Positions 29,801 to 38,122 of a stretch of 64,000 nt of DNA are shown one piece after another. How positions within the stretch are numbered: position 1 is the stretch's first letter; each line of letters starts with the position of its first letter. The translations under genes and the position numbers were made by a program. This stretch comes from Prorocentrum cordatum. Taxonomy: Eukaryota; Sar; Dinophyceae; Prorocentrales; Prorocentraceae. The notes beneath the pieces were generated by a model that saw only the letters and a list, made by a program, of their open reading frames with translations, ran no database searches and was not told where the DNA came from. Where the stretch lies: positions 547,728 to 611,727 of the forward strand of contig CAUYUJ010019348.1 of assembly GCA_963575745.1 (NCBI GenBank). The letters run 5' to 3'.

Positions 29801-32589
29801 GTCGCCTGCCGCGTATTGGCAAGCTCCCATCTCCGATGCGTATTAAGGCGCGGCACGCCCGCTCCCTTGCTGCCAGCGTCTGTACCACGGGCACTGACAT
29901 CCAAGCCCCATCAGGCCCCGTCAAAACTGCCTACAACCATGCCCTTAAGGCGGCTATCCGCCCCAAGGGAAACAGGTGGGTCGAGTTTTGGACTCTCATG
30001 GCCGTGTGCGTCCCAGGGCACGCCCTGGAGATTGACGCCATTATGCAGCGTGAAGTCTTCCTGTGCCTGCGGCGACAGGTCAACCGCGACGCCACTCTCT
30101 GCGGCCTCGTCAGGGATCTCCAACACCATGTCCAGACCCTTTTTGGCGGAGGACCTGTTGGACGACTTGTTCAGACGCTTCAGCAGCTCCGTTGGACTTG
30201 GCCCACATTTGGCACCATGTACGACGACTGGGGCTGTCAGATCAGTTGGCTGAACCTTCCCCAAAACGCCTTCCTTCACATGCTGCGCGCCTCGCAACGC
30301 AGAGCCTTTCTGAGAAAAATCAAGCCACGGCGTCATGACCTTGGACACCTAGCTTCGGTCAGACAGGGCCTCGACCTTTTCGCCAGCACGTGGCTCGCCC
30401 GCACCAAAGGAGCTGCCAAATGCAACGCATGGCAGCTGGCGCTCCTCTTAAACTACCTGTCGGGCGGGGACCACACCCAACAGCGACGTTCTCGATCAAA
30501 TACGTCCGCTGATCCCAGCCCTATTTGCCGTTACTGTGATGAGGAAGAGGAAACTCAGGAGCACACTGTGCGTGACTGCAAGTGCTGGGCCCGTGAAAGA
30601 GTCCCTCTCACCACCCTCATCAGTGACGAGCAGTGGGCCCGTCTTCCTCCGCACACAAGACATTGCGGGCTCTTCGATGAGGACCCAGCCCTCCTCGATC
30701 TGCAAGCCGACCTCGCGAGGGACCCGCTACCTCAACCCATACCGCGGCCCCCGCCTGAGGGAGATCCTGCGGCTTCAGCCCAGGACTCCTACACCACTTA
30801 CCTTGACCACGACACTGGTTGGACATGGGTCTACGCTGCCACGGACGGTGCATGCACCAACCAAGCCATCCCTTTGCTTGCAAGAGCGGGCTACGGCGTC
30901 TACTACGGCATCGACCACCGCATGAACTACAGTGCGCGCGTTCACGGCATCACGCAGAACGCACAGCTTGCGGAGACCCTCGCCATTGTCCACCTCACGG
31001 CATGTGCTGAACGGCCCGTACACGTCTTCGTGGACAACCAGGCGGTGGTCGACGGCTTCCAAAGGATCATCGACGGACACTCACCTCCGCAGGGCACGCA
31101 CGTGGAGTTCTGGGAAAAGGTCCACCGATGTGTCATGGCCAAGCCAAACATGTTCCGCGTAGAGAAAGTCGCTAGCCACCAGGGCGACACGGGCATCGAC
31201 CTCGGACTCATCGGGCCCATCGCGGAGGAGTTCAATCGTCAGGCTGACGCCCTCGCCACAGCGGCGACACGTACTCATAACCTTCCAGACGACATCGTTG
31301 AAGCTGCCAAAGCACGACACCGCCAAGCGACCGTGCTCCATGGAGTCGCCGTTGCCATCTACGAGCGGAGACATCGTACACTTCCTCTCCCACACCGCAG
31401 GGCTGGGTTCACTGCTGCAGAACTAAACAAAATGGAACCAAATCCCCTGCTGTCTGACCAGGCTCCACCCGCGGCTGGACCAGACATCCCACAAAACCCC
31501 GACGAGCTCTGGGCCGAGGCCCAACGGGTGTTATTCGACGAACAGGAGGACGACCCGTTCGGCTTTGGTGGAGGTTTGGACTTCCTGGGCGACGAGTCAG
31601 CCAGCGCCAACCCTGCCCCGGCGGGCACCCGCACGGCGCCCCCGACTCCGCCATTGAGTGCGTCAGCCCACCCACATGACAACGCCGTTCCTTTTCAAGA
31701 CGCTGATGAGCAGGACGATGACCTTTTCAGCCTCGGTGGGGGATCGGACGCTTTGGACGACGGACCAGCCAACGAAAACCCCGCCCCGTCGGGAAACCTC
31801 GCAAACCCTACTGCGACGCCGTCCCCAAGAGCGTTAACGCCCACATACGACGATATCGGTCACCGCCAAGACGCCGACCACGACCCGAGTGCCCCCCGAG
31901 GATTGGGTGGCATTGAGGACGCACCGCCGACACCACACGCTGCCGACCATGCCGCCCCACCGAGTCACCAACCCTCTACGCGACCGACCTCAGCGGCCTT
32001 GCACGGCATCACGACTGGTCCCACCGCGCATACCACTCCGCCTCCCCATCGTCAGCGACCCGCGGGGGCGGCTTCAGCCCCCCCGCAGGGTACTAAACCA
32101 GACAGGCCCTCGTGCCCCACCCACGCTTCCTCCGTTGCTGAGCGAGAGGAAGCGGCTCCCCTGACCTCTCGGGGCGCGGCCCTAGCGGCTCCAGCCCTGG
32201 GGTCGCGCCGGCCCCTCCAGTCACCTTTTAAGGGTGACGGACGTCAGCGTTCAGGGTCCCGCACGCCGCTAGCCCACCTGGACAGGCGTACCGAGGACCT
32301 CGCCTCTGTCTCGAGATCCTCGGCGGATGTCACTGAGCAGCCACCTCTCACCGACCGTGAAACCGAGCTGTCACAGGCTATGGCTGCCCTTCAGCAGAGG
32401 TGCTTAGCTCTCGCCGCGGACCTCGCCGCTGCCCAAGCTCGTCAAGGTCCTCTACTCCAGCGCCTCCACAGCGCTGGGCGAGCCTTCGCCGAGCTGCTCA
32501 CGACCTCGCCCGATGGTGTCGTGCCGTCACTCAACATCCAAGCTATGTTGTCATCGTTCCGCGGCGCTCCACCTGGTGCCCCGCGCTAA
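23899..32589 (+). CDS. Retroelement ORF4: endonuclease - reverse transcriptase - zinc knuckle - RNase H polyprotein
   Basis: A single 2,896-residue frame. Residues 60-130 are Cys-rich (WSCLQCRFQCCQYCAARR..CPDCGRS), probably zinc-binding. About 130-980 is mostly disordered. The AP-type endonuclease spans about 985-1265: Glu1025 in LQETRH, Asp1175/Asn1177 in MDANTN, Asp1228 in RIDYI, His1254 in SHVGL. Reverse transcriptase, about 1640-1940: motif A Asp1778 (ALDRQKCFD), QGSSW, and FVDD with Asp1871/1872. Zinc knuckle from Cys2210 (CRYC..H..C). RNase H, about 2305-2460: Asp2316, Glu2359, Asp2379, Asp2450. The tail has a duplicated acidic motif and a coiled coil near 2820-2870. All catalytic residues are present, so the copy could be active. 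The enzyme would nick DNA and reverse-transcribe element RNA at the nick. Seven hairpins lie inside. Confidence 0.92.
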   Translation: MVPADMGPQWIRCHAEDARLPAEVVRNTGQSWFADVWPLWDRPRPHPDDPGTNEHALPPLPGRWSCLQCRFQCCQYCAARRNTQLGPSGQPTCPDCGRSGLRTLMDWSTDYSCNSWTCAYSTNKRDSDTCCLSSRCPHPPRPHNQLDVRATGMPPHILARQFGNAPALHDLKEPPRAPSGPGGEPPQPGQVGYQGQWYLPPQPRRVPRQGLPDGTTRPPGFTGTGMPEEPSPDQPLWREGYVLFSPHQALKEELTFNKTVRRPFSLAITNMYRDRVTARTVCELIAERTHMTRTRWRDVVLYWDAEGGPGPQALDYDMRLCDAMVSRATTEAELNHDRSNRGSFCLYGPAHQRAINITAISEPQNIDYTEHVRRYSPVGGTYPDHAFEHVYRGWQRPDVPTILPDTRPLSRADWQRHQQHQQRIQQRDQRDAGQQGTPRYRSPARVPTGGNTAYDGVAAYHRGPIGAMPAAAGAAASSYGQAPNARVHPAAIGYSRAPLHALRATSPVPGSTRAWGLYSGRHEGPSSNQPAVITPAASAQGAATNRGRAGRPEGWRDANVRAWQPRQHTPPPNVAAALRPAQAKPAPPARERQPLTPLVLTRIQAHRSASPRHSEGSAHHVSPRPDAADPDQATATAEGGTSASRQPSPSPCAAPIRSPSRADSERANAQATSPRDRHTGGRVPRSRTCSRHSSRKAPGSSTSSPPRETQADGRPPEVVPRFGASVIDPSQVDLEPTPSTDHEPQLPTRVIVPIDEAPTFDPFKNKYRVKNLVAGFGGGSPLSPQSRGGAPATSAAAAAAAAPRGISPVRNVGLTAAGMDEAQRQASDRAAGAVPPDAAHQDTDGAGVSPQKGPAVARAQYMRVRCAAAAPGRRRCLAFVFVFGRMDRGVASLSHCCRLTSPPLVPYSTGVRRNFRDIFTNIYEPPLAQCRPCPSYMVGLTAASAPIKLAHSNAMSSYCGQASYWGEGQADLHRAGRANPSSTDGDGPGRSIHLVSLNITSLSANWPTITALGVDHNAAVIALQETRHAKPTRQAIATSAANPLHGGYHASLGPDLDLARAQRRAAHGGTDHTVVGNTGASGGVAILSKDAIVDSTVDDNAPCIAALKAKKRWHEVFLPLCTQHRRRRRRNNHGPAGIYIASLYGIAGGDSTALFRLADCAAARVGSAPYFICMDANTNIDDNPHLLHMLQHGWSNVAEGTPDHTMHTYGNIPDWDRVTKCPRTSRIDYIIANQAARSLVTDFCYLRDLPAKSHVGLQVTLDLSRLDHTARRLLAPTPYPPDDGVHEGHELQALGTLIAGRYQDRMEQADARDDVERMFTLANEASHEYHLTRLRDLPPPPPHPPKKKPPTMHGLTPTFEDRPVVPRAFPTYGASTIHMNRLRKLHRQLCELRFIGQHHHLDCRAIPPYLAQRIDCTWAAARLLCHKLRPTVLLEFPEAWAPDEPVPHGEHLDALIQHLDLELARRANRAKAERIRIWAEGVREPSGRKAAIYARAADSSPTAYLRTPTTPDDTQLHCDTNAFKPDEACTDDSDADTEAGGFSPGDGSSPDTDSDEDHTREPPPAQVPDILPANAIVANIKDMLKLMVDTWEPILGRYRARAGHDAEAMPTWADFYDEYRQELPTPSPATPFHLTDDQLIHFIRTRSPRRAGGLDGWTTKEAKELPDDILRLFASVLRAMQRTGTIPEPLLHVPNPCLRKGRGELPTDQRLLSVLSVWMYAWEAPAYRSLTDWRKGWTHATSFGAVPKATIGDVSTSLALRIEHARALLLPLAGAALDRQKCFDYLITDICLNLALHAGCPQDIVTVRRNFYRRHKRYIRMNGAYSKELARTNGHLQGSSWSLDDIKLLMCVWTKRQHRYVPRSLSTTFVDDSNSTTHTAPELQKSLDETAKFDRFSGQRIHPGKVAGWALTDELHTAVTQLTLAERPLRVVDSFKLVGSYINAEAAPAPAALNLTATADARVRRATSRLPRIGKLPSPMRIKARHARSLAASVCTTGTDIQAPSGPVKTAYNHALKAAIRPKGNRWVEFWTLMAVCVPGHALEIDAIMQREVFLCLRRQVNRDATLCGLVRDLQHHVQTLFGGGPVGRLVQTLQQLRWTWPTFGTMYDDWGCQISWLNLPQNAFLHMLRASQRRAFLRKIKPRRHDLGHLASVRQGLDLFASTWLARTKGAAKCNAWQLALLLNYLSGGDHTQQRRSRSNTSADPSPICRYCDEEEETQEHTVRDCKCWARERVPLTTLISDEQWARLPPHTRHCGLFDEDPALLDLQADLARDPLPQPIPRPPPEGDPAASAQDSYTTYLDHDTGWTWVYAATDGACTNQAIPLLARAGYGVYYGIDHRMNYSARVHGITQNAQLAETLAIVHLTACAERPVHVFVDNQAVVDGFQRIIDGHSPPQGTHVEFWEKVHRCVMAKPNMFRVEKVASHQGDTGIDLGLIGPIAEEFNRQADALATAATRTHNLPDDIVEAAKARHRQATVLHGVAVAIYERRHRTLPLPHRRAGFTAAELNKMEPNPLLSDQAPPAAGPDIPQNPDELWAEAQRVLFDEQEDDPFGFGGGLDFLGDESASANPAPAGTRTAPPTPPLSASAHPHDNAVPFQDADEQDDDLFSLGGGSDALDDGPANENPAPSGNLANPTATPSPRALTPTYDDIGHRQDADHDPSAPRGLGGIEDAPPTPHAADHAAPPSHQPSTRPTSAALHGITTGPTAHTTPPPHRQRPAGAASAPPQGTKPDRPSCPTHASSVAEREEAAPLTSRGAALAAPALGSRRPLQSPFKGDGRQRSGSRTPLAHLDRRTEDLASVSRSSADVTEQPPLTDRETELSQAMAALQQRCLALAADLAAAQARQGPLLQRLHSAGRAFAELLTTSPDGVVPSLNIQAMLSSFRGAPPGAPR
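24420..24446 (+). repeat. TTCA hairpin H7
   Basis: Outer arms CCCCCGAG / CCCGGGGG with one A/C mismatch, unpaired C, inner arms GCC/GGC (swapped), loop TTCA. Read as RAPSGPGG in ORF4. Confidence 0.8.
25499..25521 (+). repeat. TTCA hairpin H8
   Basis: Outer arms CCCCTG / CAGGGG (perfect), unpaired C, inner arms GGC/GCC, loop TTCA. Read as TPAASAQG in ORF4. Confidence 0.9.
26615..26690 (+). other. A/T-rich in-frame segment inside ORF4
   Basis: This stretch (CCTATAGTACAGGAG..TTTTTACTAATATTTATGAA) is much richer in A/T than the rest of ORF4 and translates to an atypical peptide (RRNFRDIFTNIYEP). It lies between the disordered region and the endonuclease, where many LINEs have an ORF boundary. 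It may be a former inter-ORF junction that is now open. Confidence 0.5.
26717..26740 (+). repeat. TTCA hairpin H9
   Basis: Outer arms TGACGG / CCGATCA with one bulged A, unpaired C, inner arms GGC/GCC, loop TTCA. Read as LTAASAPI in ORF4; the weakest outer stem of the set. Confidence 0.7.
28507..28539 (+). repeat. TTCA hairpin H10
   Basis: Outer arms ACCGAAGCTGG / CCGGCGACGGT with a two-base internal mismatch and one G-U; unpaired C, inner arms GGC/GCC, loop TTCA. Read as EAGGFSPGDG in ORF4, between endonuclease and RT. Confidence 0.85.
30765..30785 (+). repeat. TTCA hairpin H11
   Basis: Outer arms TCCTG / CAGGA (perfect), unpaired C, inner arms GGC/GCC, loop TTCA. Read as DPAASAQDS, in the linker between zinc knuckle and RNase H. 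Confidence 0.85.
31545..31800 (+). repeat. Duplicated acidic motif in ORF4 tail
   Basis: Two copies of a DD.F.(F/L)GGG.D.L.D...A..NPAP.G pattern, about 165 bases apart, follow RNase H. They look like short linear interaction motifs in a disordered tail. Confidence 0.7.
32058..32091 (+). repeat. TTCA hairpin H12
   Basis: Outer arms ACCCGCGGGGG / CCCCCGCAGGGT with one bulged A, unpaired C, inner arms GGC/GCC, loop TTCA. Read as PAGAASAPPQG in ORF4. Confidence 0.9.
32173..32209 (+). repeat. TCCA hairpin H13
   Basis: Longest member: outer arms GGCGCGGCCCTAG / CTGGGGTCGCGCC, 13 pairs with two G-U; unpaired C, inner arms GGC/GCC, loop TCCA. Read as RGAALAAPALGSR in ORF4. Confidence 0.9.
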
Positions 32590-32953
32590 TCTCCTCCTTT
32601 CTGCCTGCCCGTGTGTACGTGTGGCTCCGCGTCCACGGTGTCAGGGCGTGGGGGCGGGGGGTGCCCCGTCACTGCGCGCCGCTTAGCGGCCAAGCGCCCA
32701 ACTGGCGGTCCGCCAAGCCGCCTAGCCACGTGCCAGCACGTCGCCTTTCTTGTTGGGGCCTTTTACCTCACGCGGTCTGTCAGGTGAGATCTTCATCGTC
32801 TGTCCGCCGTCTGTAGCGTCAGTCGCACTGCGCCGGGGGAGGGGGTTTTGTAGCCCGCCCTCGTATCTTAAGGCTGCACCGCCGCAAATAGTGCTTGCGA
32901 GTTGTCGCACCGCAGTGCGCCTCGCGGACGGACCCTGGTCCGCCTACTTGTCC

Positions 32954-32956
<3 letters not shown>
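32590..32956 (+). other. Probable retroelement 3' untranslated region
   Basis: Non-coding GC-rich sequence after the ORF4 stop contains two further small palindromes: GCCGC TTA GCGGC at 32678-32690 and TGGCGG T CCGCCA at 32703-32715. It ends at a ~250-bp CT repeat. The true 3' end of the element is not marked by a poly(A). Confidence 0.5.
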
Positions 32957-33207
<251 letters not shown>

Positions 33208-33279
33208 TGCTGCCCTGTCTCCTGATCTGAGCTTCTGCTAAGTCTCCGAGAACTTCTGCCATGCAGCCTTCAGAAGGCG

Positions 33280-33450
33280 GGGGGGGGGGAGGAGGATGAA
33301 GAGGAAGATGAGAAGGAGGAGGAGGATGAGGGAGGCAGAGGAAGAGGAGGAGGAGGAGGAGGAGGAGGAAGAGATGGGGGCGGAGGAGGAGGATAAGGAG
33401 AAGGAGGGGGAGGAGGAAGAGGGAGCAGCGGCGACGGCGGCGGCGGAGGA
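33280..33450. repeat. GGA/GAG-rich tract
   Basis: Purine-rich low-complexity sequence giving poly-Glu frames. 33460-33716 holds nothing recognised. Confidence 0.9.
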
Positions 33451-33716
33451 TGAAGCTGTAGATCCGCGGTGTCCTCAGTGGTTTCCCCGTGGCATCCCGT
33501 TGTTCACCGACTGCGCGTTCTGATCGCGGCGGATATCATAACGACGGCGTGGCGCTTCGAGAACGGCGGTTGCTGTCAGTGGCGAACGCGTTTGTGGTTA
33601 GATGTTGCGCGCGTGGGCGTCGCGGTTGGTTTCTCGGGTACGCATGCGTGCTAGGCGTTGAAGGCCGCCGCGCAAGTTGCGTACTCGGTATACTGTGCAT
33701 CAAGGAGTTTTTGCAC

Positions 33717-33883
33717 TTGCATTCCATAAGAGGGTACCTAATTGTTTAAGTGGATTTCGCCTATGGAAGAAAACCCTCTTTTTTAAAAAGGTTTTCTGGA
33801 AAATAAGAGAGTATCGTTTCCCCACAAAAAAATAAGGAAACTCTCTTCCTTTTAGGAGGAATGATGGGCTGGGGCTGGCAGTG
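33717..33883 (-). repeat. 170-bp inverted repeat, right copy (Q)
   Basis: Reverse complement matches 2461-2630: shared strings include TTCCATAGGCGAAA, GGAAAATAAGAGAG (plus strand) and CCTAAAAGGAAGAG. The outer end abuts a decayed LINE, as does the left copy. Confidence 0.8.
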
Positions 33884-36574
33884 CATCGCGCCTCGGCAGC
33901 TGGCCGGGGGCGATGGCTGCGCGCGCGTGGACAGAGAGGGGCCGGGGCTGTCCTCCGTTGGGCCAAGCCCGCCAACCCGCGGAAGCCGCAGACCACCGCG
34001 GGCCACGCGCAGAACCTAAAGGACCACGAGCTCGCGCACCCTCAGGCCGCGGCAGGCGCGGCGCTGGAAAGCTGGGAGATCGTCTGGGGCGACGCGCTGA
34101 ACGAGCGGGGCCCCCGGCTGCAGGCCCCCGCCGACCCAGGGATGGCAGAGCATCGGCCGCCGCCCATCGCCCCGAAGCAGGTCGTGGAATGCCGCGGTCG
34201 ATTCCGCCCCAAGACGGGCTCGGGCCGGGCCGACTGGCACCCGCGACGGTGGCAGCTGGGCGGCTTCGCAAGAATGGCGCGCATTGCAAGCGTGCTGAAT
34301 GCCGTGGAGGCAAGAGCTTGCCGGCCCGCGGCACAGACCACCATCCTGTTCTAATTGCTGGCCAAACCGGACGGCGGCGACCGCGTCCTCGGGCGGGCCC
34401 CAGAGCTGGCGCGAGGCCGTGGGAGACCATCCGCGCGCCGTGTGCGCGGAAATAGGGGGCCATAAACAGGCGCGACAACGCTCGGGCGGCCCGAGGCAGA
34501 GTCCAGCGAAAAAAAGGCGTGGATGCAGGCCTTGTTCTGCGTGTCCGCAGTCGCGCTGGACCTCGACTGCGCCGTCGCGCACTTCGACCTGGTCAAGTGC
34601 TTCGAGTTCGTGGCCCACGCCGAGGTGTGTGAGGCAGGGCTGCGCTGGGGCTTCAACTGCATCATCCTGCTGATGGCCCTGGGGATCTACTCCATGGCGC
34701 GGGGGATCGCCCTGGCGGGCTGCTTCGCGGAGGGGCGCCGGTGGGCGCGAGGCGTCGTCGCGGGCAGCCGCTTCGCGCCCTTCTGCCGGAAGACGGCGGT
34801 CTCCGCCGAGCTGGGCGGGGTCGCGCAGGCCATCCCGCGGGCGGACGCGTGGCTCGTTTTCGACGCACTTGCGGTGGCCACCCACAGGCCGAAGCAATTC
34901 GTAAACTACTGGCACGCCGCGCTGGTGCACTCGTTGTCGCGCGCGTTCGAGATGACCTTGGACGCGGGAGTCTCCGAGGGGCGGCCGGGGGGGGGCGTCG
35001 CCGCGGCCTCGGCCCCTGCTCTTCAACTCACCCTCGTCAAGCGCATCAGGCCGCTGCGCGTGCGCATGGCGACCTCCGGGATCCGCCTGGGCGCCGCCGC
35101 GGCAGCGGGCCAGCGTCGGCAATTCGCCGCCCTCTCCAAGAGGGCAGGAAAGTCTGCCGCGAGACGAGAGCGCATGGCCAGGATCAGTTGCGCAGGCGAC
35201 CAGCAGACAAAACAATGCGACAAGCCAAACTTCATTCACTCATGTACGGGCGCAGGTCATGGACGCGTCGAAGACCAAGATCGGGGAGCTGCGCCAGAGC
35301 ATCGCAGCCTCCTACATCGGGAACGCCAAGGGGCGCTCCTCTCACCTGGTGCTCCTGGCCGAGGATGCGGGCCCAGGTGCGAGGGCCAACGAGGCGCCCA
35401 TCCTGGCCTGGGCGCAGGCCTGGCACGAGGTGGATCGCCAGCTGCCCCTCGTAGGCCACCTGCAGGCCGCCTGGAAACGCTGGGTGCTCAGGGTGGCGCG
35501 CGCCAAGTTGCACTGGCAGATTGCCCGAGGGCCCGCTGGCGCCCTCATTGCTACCGCGCAGCGGCTGGGCTGGCAGACCCAGGCGGCGCACTCCATCGCC
35601 ATCGGCGTCGACGTGCTCGATCTGGTTCGCCAAGTGGGAGGGCGCGTTGAAGCTGGATTTGCTGCTCGTGGAGCCAATGCGGGCGCTGCTCATGCGATCC
35701 ACCAAGGGCAGGTGGACGCGGAACGCCAAACCCGCGTGCGCACGCTGTGGCGCGGGGGCACACGGCCACAGGAGCGGTTCCATCAGAACGGCGCCGTGGT
35801 CGACCCCATCTGCAAGGCATGCAACGTGGATATCGGCACAGACCGTCACCGCACCTTCAAGGTGTGCCGCCAGAGTAGGGCACCGCCGCGCTGTAGGCGG
35901 ACTGCATATCATCCACCGCGGAGCTCGACCTTGGCCAGGAGCCGAACAACTCTGGGGCAGAGGCATCCCGAGCGACCCTGCAGTGGAGCTGGGGCTGGAG
36001 GCGCTGTGATCTTCCAGCGAGATCTTCGTGCACGGCGACTACGACTGCCACGGGCGACGTGTGGACAGGTGGCAGCCTCCTCTACGGCGAATGCGCGGCA
36101 CTGAGGAGGGGAGGATGGTCATCCGTGCGGATGACGGAGACCAATGAGTTGAAGTTCGCGGTCTACGGGCCGCCCCCAGGCGCACAATGGGACCAGAGCG
36201 TCTGCAAGAGCGAGCTCATGGCTGTCTTGCGCGTCCTCCAAATGGCCTGCGCGCCTGTCCGCATCTGGTCTGGCTGCCAGGCCATCCTGGACGGCTTCGC
36301 CCGCGGCCCCGCCTGGGCCGGGGAATCGGCCACCCTGCACTGTCAACTCTGGCATGAGTGTTGGGCCTTGATAGAACGGTGGAGTAGGGCCGACATGCAT
36401 CAGTTTCATCGGGTGAAAGCGCACGCCACTAGACAGCGGAGGTCAGACATGGGCCCCCTTCGCTGTACTGGCAATAATCACGTCGACGAATATGCTAAGC
36501 CTGGAGCCAAGCAGTGCAGCACGCACCCTGGCGCAGAACAACATCCAGTTTCAAACTCGTGTCACACGTGTTAA
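33884..36574 (+). pseudogene. Decayed LINE: reverse transcriptase and RNase H remnants
   Basis: Plus-strand fragments in order. WHPRRWQLGGFARMARI and LLAKPDGGDRVLG at 34220-34400 are the start of RT in this family as I know it. AHFDLVKCFEFV at about 34575-34615 is motif A. RGVVAGSRFAPF near 34750-34785 is motif B. DAWLVFDALAV near 34845-34880 stands where a Y/FxDD box should be, and the DD pair is lost. A post-RT region (SSHLVLLAEDAG..AWAQAWHEVD) lies at 35259-35600. An RNase H frame at 36059-36574 has SELMAVL and NNHVDEYAKPGAK, but IWSGCQAI lacks the middle Asp. Several frameshifts occur. Non-functional. Confidence 0.75.
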
Positions 36575-37100
36575 AGTTCGCAACCTACGTAGCACAGCTT
36601 GGGTCAGGGCTCGTTGACGCCTCCGAAGGTTCGGAACCTCCCACCGGGGTTCCGAGCCATCCCAGGCCCCCCCCGACCCCGAGCCTAGCGGGGAAGTGGA
36701 GGAGACTGTGGGACCTGTACCTCTGACGCCTGGTCCCAACCCTTCCCCCTGAGGAGTTGCTGGACGGGGACGGAGGCAGGATCGAACGGGCCCGCGCCAG
36801 AGGCCACCAAGTGGTGCGCCTCCCTCCCTCGAGTAGTATTCTGTCGGGTGTGTGCTAGGTGCGCCGTGGACCGATATATCAATATTTTAGCCAAGTGTCC
36901 CAGGGGATACCCGCGGAAAATCTCTGGACGTCTTATCCGTTTGTGGCAAAGTAAACACCCCACCACGAACAGGTCATTTTGATTTGAACCCCCCAATACC
37001 GCACGGAATAATAGGCCTGGGGTGAGGGAAGCGCTCTCCTCTCGGCTAGGTTGGGTCCCCGCGGCGGTCCATCTTCACCTTGCTGCGCTAATCCTCGCAA
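36575..37100. other. No gene seen; one 8-bp stem-loop
   Basis: Unique-looking sequence without a convincing frame. A hairpin TCGGAACC..GGTTCCGA occurs at about 36630-36655. Confidence 0.5.
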
Positions 37101-37259
37101 GTCCTCGTCCTCCTCCTCCTCCTCCTCCTCCTCCTTCTCGTCCTCACTCTCCTCCTTGTCCTCCCTCGGCGGTGTTTCGCCGCCCCCTGTTCCTTACCAC
37201 GTGGGTGCACGGCGTGCTAAACTTCAGTCCAGAACATTTCTAGTTGGGTCTCGGCCGAT

Positions 37260-37870
37260 CGCGCCGGCCACCCAGAAAGATCTGGAACGCCGCCCAACAT
37301 GAGGGACGCGAGGCCCCAGATGCCTCCAAAACGGCCCAAGATGGCCTCCAAGATGCCTCCAAAATGGCGACGATGGCCTCCAGAGAGGCCGAGATGGCCC
37401 CAAGATGGCTCCGAGTGCTTAAGATGTATTCAAGTGGGCCCAGGGTATCCTCCAGACGACCCAAGGGGCCCCCAAGACGCCCCAACAAGGCTCCGAGAGG
37501 ACCTCCAGGGAGACCAAAACCATGTGTTCCGTAGCTTTTTAATATTCTTAGCCTTCGGGCTTCCGACTCTCCAAAACGGATCGCCCCAAGGCACAAGAGG
37601 TCCTTAAGAGGGCCGCAAGACGGCCCAAGAGGGCCCCAAAACGGGCGGCCCTATAGACCCCCAAGACTGCCCTAAAGCGCCCAGGGAGGAACCCACGACT
37701 GCCCGAAACAGGTCCCAAGACGGCCTCCGATGGCCAAGAGGTCCTTTAGAGGTCCCCGGAAGTCCGCCCCAGGAGGCCCCCAAGAGGCGCCAAGAGGCCC
37801 CCAAGAGGCCCCAGGAACCCCTAAGAGGCTCCCAGGAAGCCCCCAGGAGGCCCCAAGAGCCTTAAGAGGC
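37260..37870 (-). repeat. Degenerate CCAAGA(T/G)GGCC repeat array with core
   Basis: Loose ~12-bp units (CCAAGAGGCCC, GCCCCAAGATGG) fill this block. On the minus strand they translate into GPSWGLLGASWG-type peptides. An A/T-richer core at 37515-37600 resembles, in reverse, the cores at 59757-59822 and 62298-62370. Common as a dispersed family in dinoflagellates; I do not consider it a gene. Confidence 0.65.
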
Positions 37871-37990
37871 CTCCTATCATTCTTCTTATTTTTCTTCTTT
37901 TTCTCCTTCTCCTTCTCCTTCTCCTCCTTCTTCTCCTCCTCCTCCTCCTTCGCCGTCTCCTCCCTCTTCTCCTCTTTTCTCTTCCTCCTC

Positions 37991-38122
37991 TCCAAAGTGT
38001 GCCCCCGAGGGCGTCCACAACGGCTAAGGGAGCACGTAGTCCAACAGCCTGGCCAGACTTCGGCCCAACGGTTGGCCGCATGGGCGCTGCCAGAGGCAGG
38101 GTTGCGGCGGTGGTTCGCCGTA
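37991..38122 (+). repeat. ~130-bp direct repeat, copy 1
   Basis: Contains TCCACAACGGCT and GGCGGTGGTTCGCC in the same order as 38636-38768. Both copies follow a CT-rich segment and CCAAGAGG repeats, so a ~650-bp unit was duplicated. Confidence 0.8.

Larger units (their letters stand above)
12646..32589 (+). mobile_element. Giant multi-ORF non-LTR retroelement (endonuclease, RT, RNase H)
   Basis: Four consecutive plus-strand ORFs show the same GC-rich codon use and the same embedded hairpin family, so I treat them as one element. Order: ORF1 (coiled coil), ORF2 (hydrophobic/basic tail), ORF3, and ORF4 with an AP-like endonuclease, RT, zinc knuckle and RNase H. LTRs are not seen, and the RT motifs (FVDD, QGSSW) plus the endonuclease fit a LINE-type element. 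The span includes a 100-N gap and a ~4.36-kb duplication; counted once, the coding span is about 15.5 kb, very large for a LINE. Ends are uncertain: a CT-rich tract precedes ORF1, and a ~370-bp 3' region precedes a long CT repeat. Confidence 0.85.

Noticed and set aside
34016-35239. 407-codon minus-strand frame
   Set aside because: It is the shadow of plus-strand LINE RT coding sequence; GC-rich third positions keep the opposite strand open.
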